Below are positions 19,749 to 28,631 of a stretch of 64,000 bases of DNA, piece after piece. The stretch spans positions 4,026,001-4,090,000 of the forward strand of contig CP054837.1 of the NCBI GenBank assembly GCA_028768525.1, in the 5' to 3' direction. The position numbers and the translations under genes were made by a program. The notes below the pieces were generated by a model. It had not been told where the DNA came from. It did not search any database and saw only the letters and a list, made by a program, of their open reading frames with translations. This stretch comes from Desulfobacter sp. Its GTDB lineage: Bacteria; Desulfobacterota; Desulfobacteria; Desulfobacterales; Desulfobacteraceae. How positions within the stretch are numbered: the stretch's first letter is position 1; every line of letters starts with the position of its first letter.

Positions 19749-19763
19749 AGATCCGGCCGTGGT

Positions 19764-20444
19764 TCACGGGCGGTCCGTTTTTTTGCCCCTGGCTGCGGCC
19801 AGGCGTTTTAAAATCTTTTTCTCTCCGATTTTCTGTTTCATTTCAGGGAACCAGTCTTCTTCGCCATAGTATTTTTCAAGGCACTCGGGACAGAGGCTGT
19901 GGGAAAAATTCAGGCTGAAATTTTTGGACAGATAGCTGTCGATTTTCTGCCAATACTCATCATCCACCCTGATGTCATGGCAACCGGCGCAGATGGGGAC
20001 CAATTCCCGTAATTCCATGATTTCGGTCATATTCTCAATTTGAAGCAGCACCAATGAGGTCCCGTCATAGTTAAAGGGGGAAGCAATGACGGAGATGAAA
20101 ATTTCCTCCACCTGGTCACCGGATATGATCTCCATTCTGACCTTTTTCCGTGATACCTTCTGTGTTTTAAAGGCCTTGGCAACGGATTTGCGAATAATGC
20201 AGGCTTTGCAGTATTCGGCATGGCCGCACCCCGATTCGGTTTCCGTGGAATGGAGACAGTGAAGCACCTCTCCGGCCGGCTGCCTGAGGACCATTTCCGG
20301 GGCAGCCCCCACCATTTTTTGAGAGGCCCGGTTTAAGCCTACAACAGAGACATTTTCATCCACTATAAAAACAGGGTAGGGCATGGCATCAACCATGGGG
20401 CCGACAATATTCCGTACCATTTTCAGATAATTAATCATATCCAT
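19764..20444 (-). CDS. PAS-domain protein with C-terminal Cys-pair module
   Basis: A 226-residue cytosolic protein. An N-terminal PAS domain covers about residues 10-140. The C-terminal ~70 residues carry ICAGCHDIRVDDEYW followed by SHSLCPEC, so two CxxC pairs, an arrangement suited to metal binding. The same tail occurs in many deltaproteobacterial PAS signalling proteins, and a second copy is encoded at 23.6 kb. It has no kinase or cyclase output of its own. A further C-x-x-C-x-x-x pattern inside the PAS loop (near AEYCKAC) could bind a cofactor or metal. Confidence 0.75.
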   Translation of the reverse strand: MDMINYLKMVRNIVGPMVDAMPYPVFIVDENVSVVGLNRASQKMVGAAPEMVLRQPAGEVLHCLHSTETESGCGHAEYCKACIIRKSVAKAFKTQKVSRKKVRMEIISGDQVEEIFISVIASPFNYDGTSLVLLQIENMTEIMELRELVPICAGCHDIRVDDEYWQKIDSYLSKNFSLNFSHSLCPECLEKYYGEEDWFPEMKQKIGEKKILKRLAAARGKKTDRP

Positions 20445-20715
20445 TCCTCCTCTGTGTTAGGCATTCTCTATTGGCGTGCGTCCTGGGCATGCCTTGTGAT
20501 GCATTTTATCGGCTTCCTTTTAAAAAGGGAATATAACAATAATGTAGTATTATTGTACCCATGCAGCATATATTCAAACCATTCGTCCGCCCCCTCTCCG
20601 CCCAGAACTCTGTGCCATAAAAATTTATACCCATCCGTAAGGCCGCTGCTGTCCATTGGTTGTAAATATGCCGGCAGTGGTTTCCAATCCGGGCCGGATA
20701 TGGGATGATATCCCC

Positions 20716-23097
20716 ATGGACGCTTATCAAGGGTACATACTGACCCGGGAACATTTGGAAAGCCGGGGCGGGCTGCTGCTGCGGTATACGGGCAGGGGGG
20801 CACAGGGGCCCTTTGAGGTGGTGATCACCCGGGACCGTCCCCTGTTTTTTATTGAGCGAAGCGCTGCCCTGCCCGGGAACCTGGCCTTTGAAAAGAGAAA
20901 GCCGGTTGAATTGGCGGCCTTCGGGGGAGCGCCTGTGGACGCCCTTTATTTCAGGAACCAGCCCATGCTCTACCGTGCCCGGAAGCAGCTCCGGGACCTG
21001 GGGATCACCACCTTTGAATCGGATATCATGCCCGAAGACCGGTTTTTAATGGAGCGGTTCATCAACGGGAATGTATTGATCAAAGGGGAGGGCAGATACC
21101 GGGGCGGAATGCTCAGGTTCAATGATCCGGTCCTGGCCCCGTCGGATTTCAAGCCCCGGTTTTCCCTGATGTCCCTGGATATTGAAACCGGTCAGCATGG
21201 GGAACTTTACTCCATTGCCTGCCATGTTGAGGGCGGAGAAAGGGAGCCCTTTGGCATTGTGCTGATGCTGGACCCGGCCGCTGCCGGAAATACGGGAGCG
21301 GCCGCCGGTCTGCCGCTGGATATCCGGCTGCCCGGCGGGGCGGTCGTCCCCCTGACAGAGACCGGCTGGATGGTGCGCCTGCCCGGTGAGGCGGAACTGC
21401 TCAGGGGATTTAACGAGGTGGCGGCGGTGCTGGATCCGGATATCCTCATGGGGTGGCATGTCATCGGGTTTGACCTGGTGTTCCTGGCAAACAAGTACAG
21501 GGAACACGGCATCCCCTTCACCCTGGGCCGGGACCGGCGGGTGCCGGATATCCGGGAAATCCGCAAAGGGGTATTTGCCGCCGATATCAGCGGCCGCATC
21601 GTCATTGACGGACCGCCGGCCCTGCGCGGCGCCTTCTATTCCTTTGACAATTTTCGCCTGGAGACGGTGGCCGGTGAGGTGCTGGGCAGGGGAAAGGATA
21701 TCGGAGAAGAAACCGATAAGGTGGCGGAGATTGAACGGCGGTTCCGCCACGACAAAGCGGCCCTGGCCCGGTACAACCTCCTGGACTGCACTCTGGTTGC
21801 AGAGATTTTCGCCCGGACCGGCCTCATGGATCTGACCTGGAAACGGGCGCAGCTTTCGGGGCTGGCCATGGACGGGGTGGGGCGGTCCGTGGCCGCATTC
21901 GACCATTTTATGCTCCCCAAGATCCACCGCCACGGCCTGGTGGCGCCGAATATTAAAGACATCAAGGATATCGGCCATGCCCCGGGGGGATGGGTGTTCA
22001 CCAAGTCCCCCGGTTTTTTCGAGCAGATCGCCGTATTTGATTTTAAAAGCCTCTATCCTTCCATTATCCGGACCTTTAAAATCGATCCCCTCTCCAGGCT
22101 CAAGGCCGGCAGCAATCCCCTGGATACCCCTGTGGGCCCACGGTTTTCCAGGACGGTCCATGTGCTGCCCGAGTTTATCACCACCCTGATGGAGACCCGG
22201 GAGAGGGCCAAAAAGAAAAAGGACGCCCACCTCTCCCAGGCGGTTAAGATATTGATGAACAGCTTTTACGGGGTCATGGGCACCACAAAGAGCCGGTTTT
22301 ACAACCCCGACCTTTCCCGGTCCATCACCGGCACGGGAAGGTGGCTGCTGAAAACCACCCGGGAATTTCTGGAAGGCCGGGGATATGCCGTCCTTTACGG
22401 GGACACGGATTCCGTATTTGTCCAGCTCAAACCCGGTGAATCCAAGGACGGGGAGGCGGCAGCCCGGCAGCTTGCCCTGGCCATCAATGCCTTTCTCACC
22501 CGGACCCTCAGGGAAACATTCAACTTAGAGTCCCATCTGGAGATTGAATTTGAGAAATTATTTGTCCGGTTTTTCCTGCCGGCCCTCAGGGGCGGGGGGG
22601 ACAGTGCCAAAAAGCGGTATGCCGGCCTCGTTCAAAAGGGTGAGGACAGGGAACTGGTCTTTACCGGGCTGGAGTTTGTCCGCTCGGACTGGACCCGGTT
22701 TGCCCGGCAGTTCCAGTATGATCTTTTTAACAGGATATTCAAGGGGGAGGAGGTGGAGGGGTGGATCCGGCAGAAAATCATGGAGATCAAGGCCGGGCGC
22801 CATGACCGGGACCTGATCTACAGAAAACGGCTGACCAAGCCCGCCGGGGAATATGTCAAGGTGGTGCCGCCCCATGTCAAGGCGGCCCGGCTGCTGGGGG
22901 ATAAGATGGGAAATGCCAGGGAGATTGCCTATGTCATGACCACCAGGGGGCCTATCCCCACGGCCCTGCCCCATGAAGACCTGGACTACGGCCATTATAT
23001 TGACAAACAGCTTAAACCCATTGCCGACGCCGTGCTCCATTTTTCGGACATGAGTGTGGCCGAAATCATGGGAGGAAAGCAGCTGAGCCTTTTCTAA
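20716..23097 (+). CDS. polB: DNA polymerase II (family B)
   Basis: A 793-residue replicative/repair-type polymerase with 3'-5' exonuclease. Exo I is SLDIET near residue 153; polymerase motif A is DFKSLYPSII near 440, motif B KILMNSFYG near 511, and motif C YGDTDSVF near 560, all with intact aspartates. Start 20716 is chosen because the protein then begins MDAYQGYILTR, aligning with the E. coli Pol II N-terminus MAQAGFILTR; upstream TTG/ATG starts at 20656 and 20668 would add an unconserved tail. Likely used in translesion repair and replication restart. Divergent from the PAS gene; no LexA box was identified. Confidence 0.95.
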   Translation: MDAYQGYILTREHLESRGGLLLRYTGRGAQGPFEVVITRDRPLFFIERSAALPGNLAFEKRKPVELAAFGGAPVDALYFRNQPMLYRARKQLRDLGITTFESDIMPEDRFLMERFINGNVLIKGEGRYRGGMLRFNDPVLAPSDFKPRFSLMSLDIETGQHGELYSIACHVEGGEREPFGIVLMLDPAAAGNTGAAAGLPLDIRLPGGAVVPLTETGWMVRLPGEAELLRGFNEVAAVLDPDILMGWHVIGFDLVFLANKYREHGIPFTLGRDRRVPDIREIRKGVFAADISGRIVIDGPPALRGAFYSFDNFRLETVAGEVLGRGKDIGEETDKVAEIERRFRHDKAALARYNLLDCTLVAEIFARTGLMDLTWKRAQLSGLAMDGVGRSVAAFDHFMLPKIHRHGLVAPNIKDIKDIGHAPGGWVFTKSPGFFEQIAVFDFKSLYPSIIRTFKIDPLSRLKAGSNPLDTPVGPRFSRTVHVLPEFITTLMETRERAKKKKDAHLSQAVKILMNSFYGVMGTTKSRFYNPDLSRSITGTGRWLLKTTREFLEGRGYAVLYGDTDSVFVQLKPGESKDGEAAARQLALAINAFLTRTLRETFNLESHLEIEFEKLFVRFFLPALRGGGDSAKKRYAGLVQKGEDRELVFTGLEFVRSDWTRFARQFQYDLFNRIFKGEEVEGWIRQKIMEIKAGRHDRDLIYRKRLTKPAGEYVKVVPPHVKAARLLGDKMGNAREIAYVMTTRGPIPTALPHEDLDYGHYIDKQLKPIADAVLHFSDMSVAEIMGGKQLSLF

Positions 23098-23309
23098 GGC
23101 AGCGAGTGGAAATAACCTTTACATATTGCGCCTGATTTTTATTCGTGTTTAAGGCGCGTATAACGAGCTATATAAGCCTTGGGCCAACGAAGAAGACGGA
23201 TAAAAAGACAAGCAAGATGGATCGGTTCTTTTTATTGGATGCCTAAGTGCTTGGGATGATTAATTTCGGCAACAATGTTTTCGTTTAAAAAAAACAGGGA
23301 GAACCAATC

Positions 23310-23510
23310 GTGGATGAAAACCGTTTAATGGATATTGAAACCAAACTGGCATACCAGGAAAAGACCGTCAAGGAATTGAACGAGGTGGTCTGTGAGCAGC
23401 AAAAAGAGATAGAACGGCTCGGCGCCGTCTGTGAAAAGCTGTTGAAAATAAGCAGGGAACAGGCCATGGGCATTGATGCCCCGGCCAATGAAAAACCGCC
23501 CCATTATTAA
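23310..23510 (+). CDS. slyX: SlyX family protein
   Basis: A 66-residue, highly charged helical protein. The pattern of an N-terminal ETKLAYQEKTVKELN segment, a heptad-like coiled coil and a C-terminus ending PPHY matches the SlyX family closely. Function is not established; E. coli SlyX was linked to phi-X174 lysis sensitivity. GTG start, with GGGAGA about 8 bases upstream. Confidence 0.85.
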   Translation: MDENRLMDIETKLAYQEKTVKELNEVVCEQQKEIERLGAVCEKLLKISREQAMGIDAPANEKPPHY

Positions 23511-23630
23511 AATTGTTTGCAGGGGAGGGGACGGTCCCCCACGGGGGGCCCCGGAATATAAAATGCTCTGTTTTTTTACCGGTTTTTGTTAGACTGCCAT
23601 TGTGCCGTCAATTGCAAAGGAGCCCGGATT

Positions 23631-24287
23631 GTGGATAGGAAAGAATTGCTGGATGAACTGGCAAGGCTGAAAGAGAGTGAAACTCACTATCGGATTTTGA
23701 TGGATGAGTCCACGGATCCCATATTTTCATTTTACCCGAATGGCCAATACCGGTATGTGAACAATGCCTTTGCAACAGGGGTGGGGCGGACCGCGAAAGA
23801 GATCATCGGCAGGACCATCTGGGACATTTTTGAAAAGGATGAGGCGGACAAGCGGTTTGCCGTTGTTCGGGAGGTTTTTTCCCGGGGCGTTGTAAAGGAA
23901 ATTGAGGTTCGGGTGCCGCTGCCCACTGGGGACACATGGTATCTGACAACGGTGAAACCGATTTTCAATGCCGCCGGTGAGGTGGATACCGTCATCTGCA
24001 TTTCAAAGAATATAACATCCAGAAAGCAGGCGGAAATCGCGCTTGAACTCAAGCATGAGCGTCTGGTAAAGGCCATGGAAGAGATCAACGCCCTGTCCGG
24101 GCTGCTGCCCATCTGTGCTTCCTGCAAGAAGATCCGCGACGACCAGGGATACTGGAACCGGCTGGAGTCCTATATTGAAAGCCATTCCGACGCGCAGTTC
24201 AGCCACGGCATCTGCCCGGAATGTTCAGACAGACTCTATGGCGGCCAGCGGTGGTATGCCAGAAAGAGGCCGGACAGGGACAGCTGA
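23631..24287 (+). CDS. PAS-domain protein with C-terminal Cys-pair module (paralogue)
   Basis: A protein of about 218 residues. A short helical lead is followed by a PAS domain with PAC-like end (DTVICISKNITSRKQAE), then a helix and the tail ICASCKKIRDDQGYW with SHGICPECS. The tail is nearly the same as in the protein at 19.8-20.4 kb, whose two CxxC pairs line up. GTG 23631 is preferred with AAGGAG about 10 bases upstream; TTG 23586 is a longer alternative. No catalytic output domain, so it probably works as a sensor or adaptor. Confidence 0.75.
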   Translation: MDRKELLDELARLKESETHYRILMDESTDPIFSFYPNGQYRYVNNAFATGVGRTAKEIIGRTIWDIFEKDEADKRFAVVREVFSRGVVKEIEVRVPLPTGDTWYLTTVKPIFNAAGEVDTVICISKNITSRKQAEIALELKHERLVKAMEEINALSGLLPICASCKKIRDDQGYWNRLESYIESHSDAQFSHGICPECSDRLYGGQRWYARKRPDRDS

Positions 24288-24400
24288 CCCCAAGACGCAT
24301 ATCCCTGGCTAAAAACCGTTCTTTGTGTTATTCCTCCGATATTGTGAATATTTTGGAAAACCGTTATCCTCAAAGAAAGACTGCAATGGCAGTATAGTAA

Positions 24401-25192
24401 ATGACACCCAAGAAAAAATCCCAGGGCCGTATCATCCAGTCGGTTGACCGGTCCATCAATGCGTTGAAGCTCTTTTTGGGAGGAGCCGAGGAACTGGCAA
24501 TCAAGGATTTTGCCAGGGAGCTCGACCTGCCCAAACCCACCATCTACAGCCTGGTCAATACCATGGCCGCCCACCAGCTCCTGGAGCAGAACCCTGAAAA
24601 TTCGAAATACAGGCTGGGACCGGTGCTTTTCCGGCTGGGGCTACAGTATGCCCGGCAGTCCGATGTGCTTTCCATGGTACGTGTCTATGCAGAGCGGCTC
24701 TGTTATAAATTTGCAAAATCCGTCAATGTCTGCATGCTGGCCGGCGGCCAGGCCGTGGTGGTCTATAAGGTGGACCCGGACCAGGCCGTGATTGCCTATC
24801 CCGAAGTGGGGGCGGTGGTGCCCGTCCATAACACGGCCAACGGAAAAATCCTCCTGGCCTTTGCCGAGCCCGAGGTCAGGGATGAGGTTCTCAAGGATTA
24901 TAATTATATTAAATCAACGGAAACCACCATTACCGATGAAGCTGAGTTCCTGGCCGAACTGGACCGGGTGAGGGAAGCCGGCGTCGGTTTCAGCCGGGCC
25001 GAGGGGCTGGCCGGCATCCATGCCATTTCCGGCCCCATTTACAACCACAGAAACCAGGTCATCGCCTCCTTTGCCATCTCTGGAAAGGAAGCCTATTTCG
25101 CGGAAAATGAAAACCGCCTGGTGGGTGAGGTAAAAAAAACAGCCCAGGCCATCTCCAGGCAGCTTGGCTATACGGGCGCCATCTATACCTGA
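24401..25192 (+). CDS. IclR-family transcriptional regulator
   Basis: A 263-residue regulator. The N-terminal winged helix-turn-helix (about 10-75; LPKPTIYSLVNTMAAH as recognition region) and the C-terminal effector-binding domain (NTANGKILLAF near 150, GLAGIHAISGPI and an IASFAISG segment) are standard for IclR proteins. These often control carbon-source catabolism, usually an adjacent gene set. Here the neighbours are a PAS protein and a terminator, so the target is not evident. Confidence 0.9.
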   Translation: MTPKKKSQGRIIQSVDRSINALKLFLGGAEELAIKDFARELDLPKPTIYSLVNTMAAHQLLEQNPENSKYRLGPVLFRLGLQYARQSDVLSMVRVYAERLCYKFAKSVNVCMLAGGQAVVVYKVDPDQAVIAYPEVGAVVPVHNTANGKILLAFAEPEVRDEVLKDYNYIKSTETTITDEAEFLAELDRVREAGVGFSRAEGLAGIHAISGPIYNHRNQVIASFAISGKEAYFAENENRLVGEVKKTAQAISRQLGYTGAIYT

Positions 25193-25233
25193 TCCCCCAG
25201 GTAATCGACATGACCGGTCCAAGCCTCGGTGTC

Positions 25234-25288
25234 CCGGCCTTGAGCCGGGGTGCCTCCTTGTTCAAGGCCGGTGGGCATGGTTTTTTTT
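25234..25288 (+). terminator. Terminator after the IclR gene
   Basis: CCGGCCTTGA (25234-25243) is an exact inverted repeat of TCAAGGCCGG (25262-25271), with an eight-T run at 25281-25288. The T-run starts nine bases after the stem, which makes it a slightly imperfect intrinsic terminator. Confidence 0.55.
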
Positions 25289-25793
25289 CGAACGTTTGAG
25301 GAAGGGAACAAATTTAAGGAAAGGGCTTGCCCTATTTTCCCAGAGTAAGTTTGTTCCCCGGTTTAGCTGATTCTCCCGATATCAGCTTGATCCGGTATTT
25401 AAATGCGCGTTCCAGTGTAAAGACCATCCCCGATATATAGTAGTGGGTTTATCATTTGAAAATTTGAGCGATTATAGAAAGTTCCCGGCCCAAAATTGAT
25501 ATCCTCCTGCGTCTTCATTACTACTGACTAATAATCAATAATTTTTGATCCCTTGAGACGAAAAAGGCGAATATCTCTTGTTACAAAGCAAAACGTTTTC
25601 TGGAGGTTTTATGTTTTTACGGAATGGTGTATTAAAACTGTTTTGTTGTAGCATTTTGGCTGGTTGTAAAGCGTTATGGAAAAATGGATGGATTTGAAAT
25701 GGAATGGTGGAATAGCTTGTCGGAATTGATGCACGATGGAAACCGATTTAATTAAGAGAAGCTCTCCAATGAAGACAACGCAAGGACGTTTGA
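25289..25793. other. AT-rich intergenic region with tiny ORFs
   Basis: About 500 AT-rich bases upstream of the MFS gene. No standard gene is present. Three very short frames have starts: 25611 (28 residues, annotated separately), 25699 (18 residues, MEWWNSLSELM...) and 25769 (13 residues). They could be leaders or noise. Confidence 0.4.
25611..25697 (+). CDS. Possible 28-residue lipoprotein-like peptide
   Basis: TGGAGG lies 4 bases before the ATG. The peptide starts with a basic residue, then a hydrophobic stretch ending in LAGC at residues 16-19, which fits a lipobox with Cys19 as the acylated residue, leaving a short basic, Trp-containing mature part. Entericidin-like small lipoproteins have this layout, but homology is not claimed. 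The frame is short enough to arise by chance. Confidence 0.25.
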   Translation: MFLRNGVLKLFCCSILAGCKALWKNGWI

Positions 25794-26993
25794 ATGAAAT
25801 TAGGCAATAAATTGTTCAATTGGGGTTTTATCACTCTGAATATTTTCATTTTGTTTTCATTCTGTAACCTTGCCGTATTTTACGATTTTTACAATTATCT
25901 TGAGTTGCTTCAGATACCAATTGAATGGCGGGGCGGGGTCATCGGTATTTTTTCGGTTAGTGCCTTGATTTTCCGCCCAATAATCAGCCTGTTTTTAACC
26001 CCTCGTCATGCAGTCAAATCGATTGCCATTGGCCTGATCCTCATTGTCACCTGCTTATGTCTATACAGTACGACATCATCATTATATTTTTTGATTTTAC
26101 TGCGGATTTTCCACGGTGCCGCATACGTTCTCCTCATGTCGTCCTCGGTGATATTATTGATGGTGTTTATGCCGCCTGAAAACAGCGGGCAGGGGTTCAG
26201 CATTATTTCTATTATGACACTGCTTCCTTATGCCGTAGTCCCTTTGGTCCTGGAAAGTGGTTATTTACCTATTGTTAGCCGCCAGGTTTATTCATATATG
26301 GCGTTTCTTATCCTACCCTGCGCATTCCTGCTAATTCCGCTTTCCATGAGGGCGCGTGACAGAAATATTAAAGATAAATGCCGCCGTAATGACAAAGAAG
26401 AACTATGTAAGCAGTTTTGGATGAACCTAAGGCACCCCAGGGTATCTATACTGCTTCTGGTGAACGGGCTTGTTTTTTTAGTATATGCATTGGTTTTTTA
26501 TTTCTTGAAAGCATTTTTTGGGGCAGCCGATTTTGGCGATGTCGGTCTTTTTTTTACAATATCCACCCTGACCATGATTATTGTCAGGATTGCAATGGGT
26601 TCCTCGTTTGATATATACAACAAGGCTTTAATGGGCATGCTCAGTCTTTTCATCTTTGCGGTTAGCCTGTTGTTTCTGGGGTATGCGGCTTATTATAAGC
26701 AATTCTATTGTGCCGCTATTATGTATGGAATGGGCATCGGCGCTGCAACGCCGCTTTTGAACAGTCTCATGTTTGTTGTATCAAAACCGGAATATAGAGG
26801 CGTAAATGCCAATCTTATGCTGGAGATGGTGGATCTTGGTTTTTTTGCGGGCCCGTTTGTCGGAGGACTGGCTGTGTCGGCCGGGCTGGAAAAAGAGGTT
26901 ATCCTGACCTGTTGCGCGGGCTTAATTATGCTCACTGCCAGCCTTTTGATTCCATTTTTAAAAATAAGCCATATGAATATAAAAGCAGAATAA
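25794..26993 (+). CDS. Major facilitator superfamily transporter
   Basis: A 399-residue membrane protein with about twelve hydrophobic helices, including SALIFRPIISLFLTPRHAVK after helix 2, which resembles the conserved MFS loop 2-3 motif, and a matching region around TMIIVRIAMGSSFD in the second half. Likely a drug, sugar or metabolite exporter or importer; the substrate is unknown. AT-rich, and separated by one base from the next gene, so the two are co-transcribed and probably functionally linked. Confidence 0.8.
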   Translation: MKLGNKLFNWGFITLNIFILFSFCNLAVFYDFYNYLELLQIPIEWRGGVIGIFSVSALIFRPIISLFLTPRHAVKSIAIGLILIVTCLCLYSTTSSLYFLILLRIFHGAAYVLLMSSSVILLMVFMPPENSGQGFSIISIMTLLPYAVVPLVLESGYLPIVSRQVYSYMAFLILPCAFLLIPLSMRARDRNIKDKCRRNDKEELCKQFWMNLRHPRVSILLLVNGLVFLVYALVFYFLKAFFGAADFGDVGLFFTISTLTMIIVRIAMGSSFDIYNKALMGMLSLFIFAVSLLFLGYAAYYKQFYCAAIMYGMGIGAATPLLNSLMFVVSKPEYRGVNANLMLEMVDLGFFAGPFVGGLAVSAGLEKEVILTCCAGLIMLTASLLIPFLKISHMNIKAE

Positions 26994-26994
26994 T

Positions 26995-28491
26995 ATGCGA
27001 AGAAAAAACAGACGTTCAGATGAACATTTCCTCGGGAAGCTGACGGTTCCGGCTCATATCTGTATGATGCAGAGCATTATTGAATATACCAACCAGATAG
27101 GGCTCCTTCTGTCACTAAATGATACGGAGCGGTCTTCCATTGTAAAAACGGTAGAAATGGCTTTCCACAGTTCAGTATCCGATTTGTCATCCCCGATAAA
27201 AATTTATGATTACATTCATCTCGAATTTGTTGCAACAAAATTACAATTAGTGATTTCCATACGGGAAAAGGGTATTCCATTTGGAAGGAGAAAAACAGAT
27301 ACCCGTCCCATAGGCGAAATAGTAAAAAATGCCCCGGACGCTTTTACTGAAAACCAAGGGATGGACAAGATTGAATACCTGATTAATGGAAGAGACGGTC
27401 GAGAGACACGCCTGACAAAATCGTTGAGACCCGGGTCTTTGCCAGAAGATCTTTTCAAGGGTGATGTCACACGAATGGAACGGAAGCATACACTGAAAAG
27501 TGAACCCGTGATCCGCCTTACAGAATTGAGCGAACTTCAAGACGTCATGCGATTGGCCTGGAAATGCTATGGGTATACCCAAGAGGCGCTTTTGTACGAT
27601 ATAAACGCCCTTAAACAGAAGGTTGAATCCGGGGAACTGATATCCATAATAGCCATTGATACGACGCGTGAAGCTGTGATTGGCCATATCGGCCTCAAGC
27701 ACCATGATAATGCAGTCAACGTGCCGGAAATGGGCCTTGCTTTTGTTGACCCGGCTTACCGAAAGGGAGGATTAGCAATTGCCTTGGGAAAAAAAGCAAT
27801 GGAATTCGCACGATTAAACAATTATCCAGGGGTATTTGATTGTTCCGTCACCACGCACACTTTTTCCCAGCAGGGAATGCAAGCCATAGGATCGCGCCCC
27901 TGCGGTGTATTATTCGGCATTGTTGCCGAAGGGATGCAGGCAAGGCAACTGGAAACATCTAATCAGGAAAAAGGTTCTGTGATTAACCATTATTATGCCT
28001 TTGACCGCTCGCAAAGAACCGTCTATATCCCACCACGCCACCAGGATATGGTTTTTCAGATTTACAAATGGCTTGAACTACCAAGAGAGTTTAAGGCAGG
28101 TGATATGAAACCCGCTTCGGGCCTGTCGAATGTTAGTATCCTGCCAATGCCGGAGGAACATAATGCTGCATTTATTGTTGTTCATACTATTGGCAGGAAA
28201 ACAAAAGAAGAGGTAAAAACCGCCCTGTGTGAATTCAAACGAAAACGAGCAGATGCTGTTTATGTTTTTTTGCCACTGGAGAGCTGCCATTTGTGCTGGC
28301 TGGTTGAACAGCTTGAAAAAGAAGGCTTTGGGTTTGCTGGGATAATGCCTCACATCCATGACGGTGGCGACAGACTGCTGATGCAATATTTAAGTTTTCA
28401 AGTTAATCCTTCTTCCATAAAGCTGTATGGAGCCATGCCCCAAAAATTATTCAACTATATCCTGACTGAACAGGGCCGTGTTCAAAGATAA
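26995..28491 (+). CDS. RsbW-like ATPase domain fused to GNAT acetyltransferase-like domain
   Basis: A 498-residue protein. Residues ~15-115 look like an anti-sigma-factor (RsbW/HATPase_c_2) kinase fold, ending in ISIREKGIPF in place of the usual DxGxPF. The N-box is degenerate: E54 is followed by His58 where Asn is expected, and Ser replaces the following His, so ATP binding or kinase activity is doubtful. Residues ~170-310 form a GNAT-like domain with the acetyl-CoA loop region around GLAFVDPAYRKGGLAIALG. The rest, to 498, is a second poorly defined alpha/beta region. RsbW-GNAT fusions occur in other deltaproteobacteria; function unknown. No partner sigma factor or STAS protein is nearby. 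Confidence 0.65.
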   Translation: MRRKNRRSDEHFLGKLTVPAHICMMQSIIEYTNQIGLLLSLNDTERSSIVKTVEMAFHSSVSDLSSPIKIYDYIHLEFVATKLQLVISIREKGIPFGRRKTDTRPIGEIVKNAPDAFTENQGMDKIEYLINGRDGRETRLTKSLRPGSLPEDLFKGDVTRMERKHTLKSEPVIRLTELSELQDVMRLAWKCYGYTQEALLYDINALKQKVESGELISIIAIDTTREAVIGHIGLKHHDNAVNVPEMGLAFVDPAYRKGGLAIALGKKAMEFARLNNYPGVFDCSVTTHTFSQQGMQAIGSRPCGVLFGIVAEGMQARQLETSNQEKGSVINHYYAFDRSQRTVYIPPRHQDMVFQIYKWLELPREFKAGDMKPASGLSNVSILPMPEEHNAAFIVVHTIGRKTKEEVKTALCEFKRKRADAVYVFLPLESCHLCWLVEQLEKEGFGFAGIMPHIHDGGDRLLMQYLSFQVNPSSIKLYGAMPQKLFNYILTEQGRVQR

Positions 28492-28584
28492 ATGCAGTTG
28501 ATATTCTAAAATCCTGACTGATGTGGTGTATTCTCTAAGAATCAATTTGATCCAGTATTAACTGTCGTTGACGGTTAGAATTTC

Positions 28585-28612
28585 ACATAAAAATATAGAG
28601 AAATTTTTATGT
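28585..28612. repeat. Inverted repeat upstream of the solute-binding protein
   Basis: ACATAAAAAT (28585-28594) is exactly inverted as ATTTTTATGT (28603-28612) with an 8-base centre, ending about 20 bases before the ATG. It could be an operator or a 5' leader hairpin that limits ribosome access; it is AT-rich and not a terminator. Confidence 0.45.
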
Positions 28613-28631
28613 AAATGGTAGAAAAAGAATG

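Noticed and set aside
21046..22230. A 394-residue minus-strand open frame
   Set aside because: Antisense to DNA polymerase II, which has all catalytic motifs intact.
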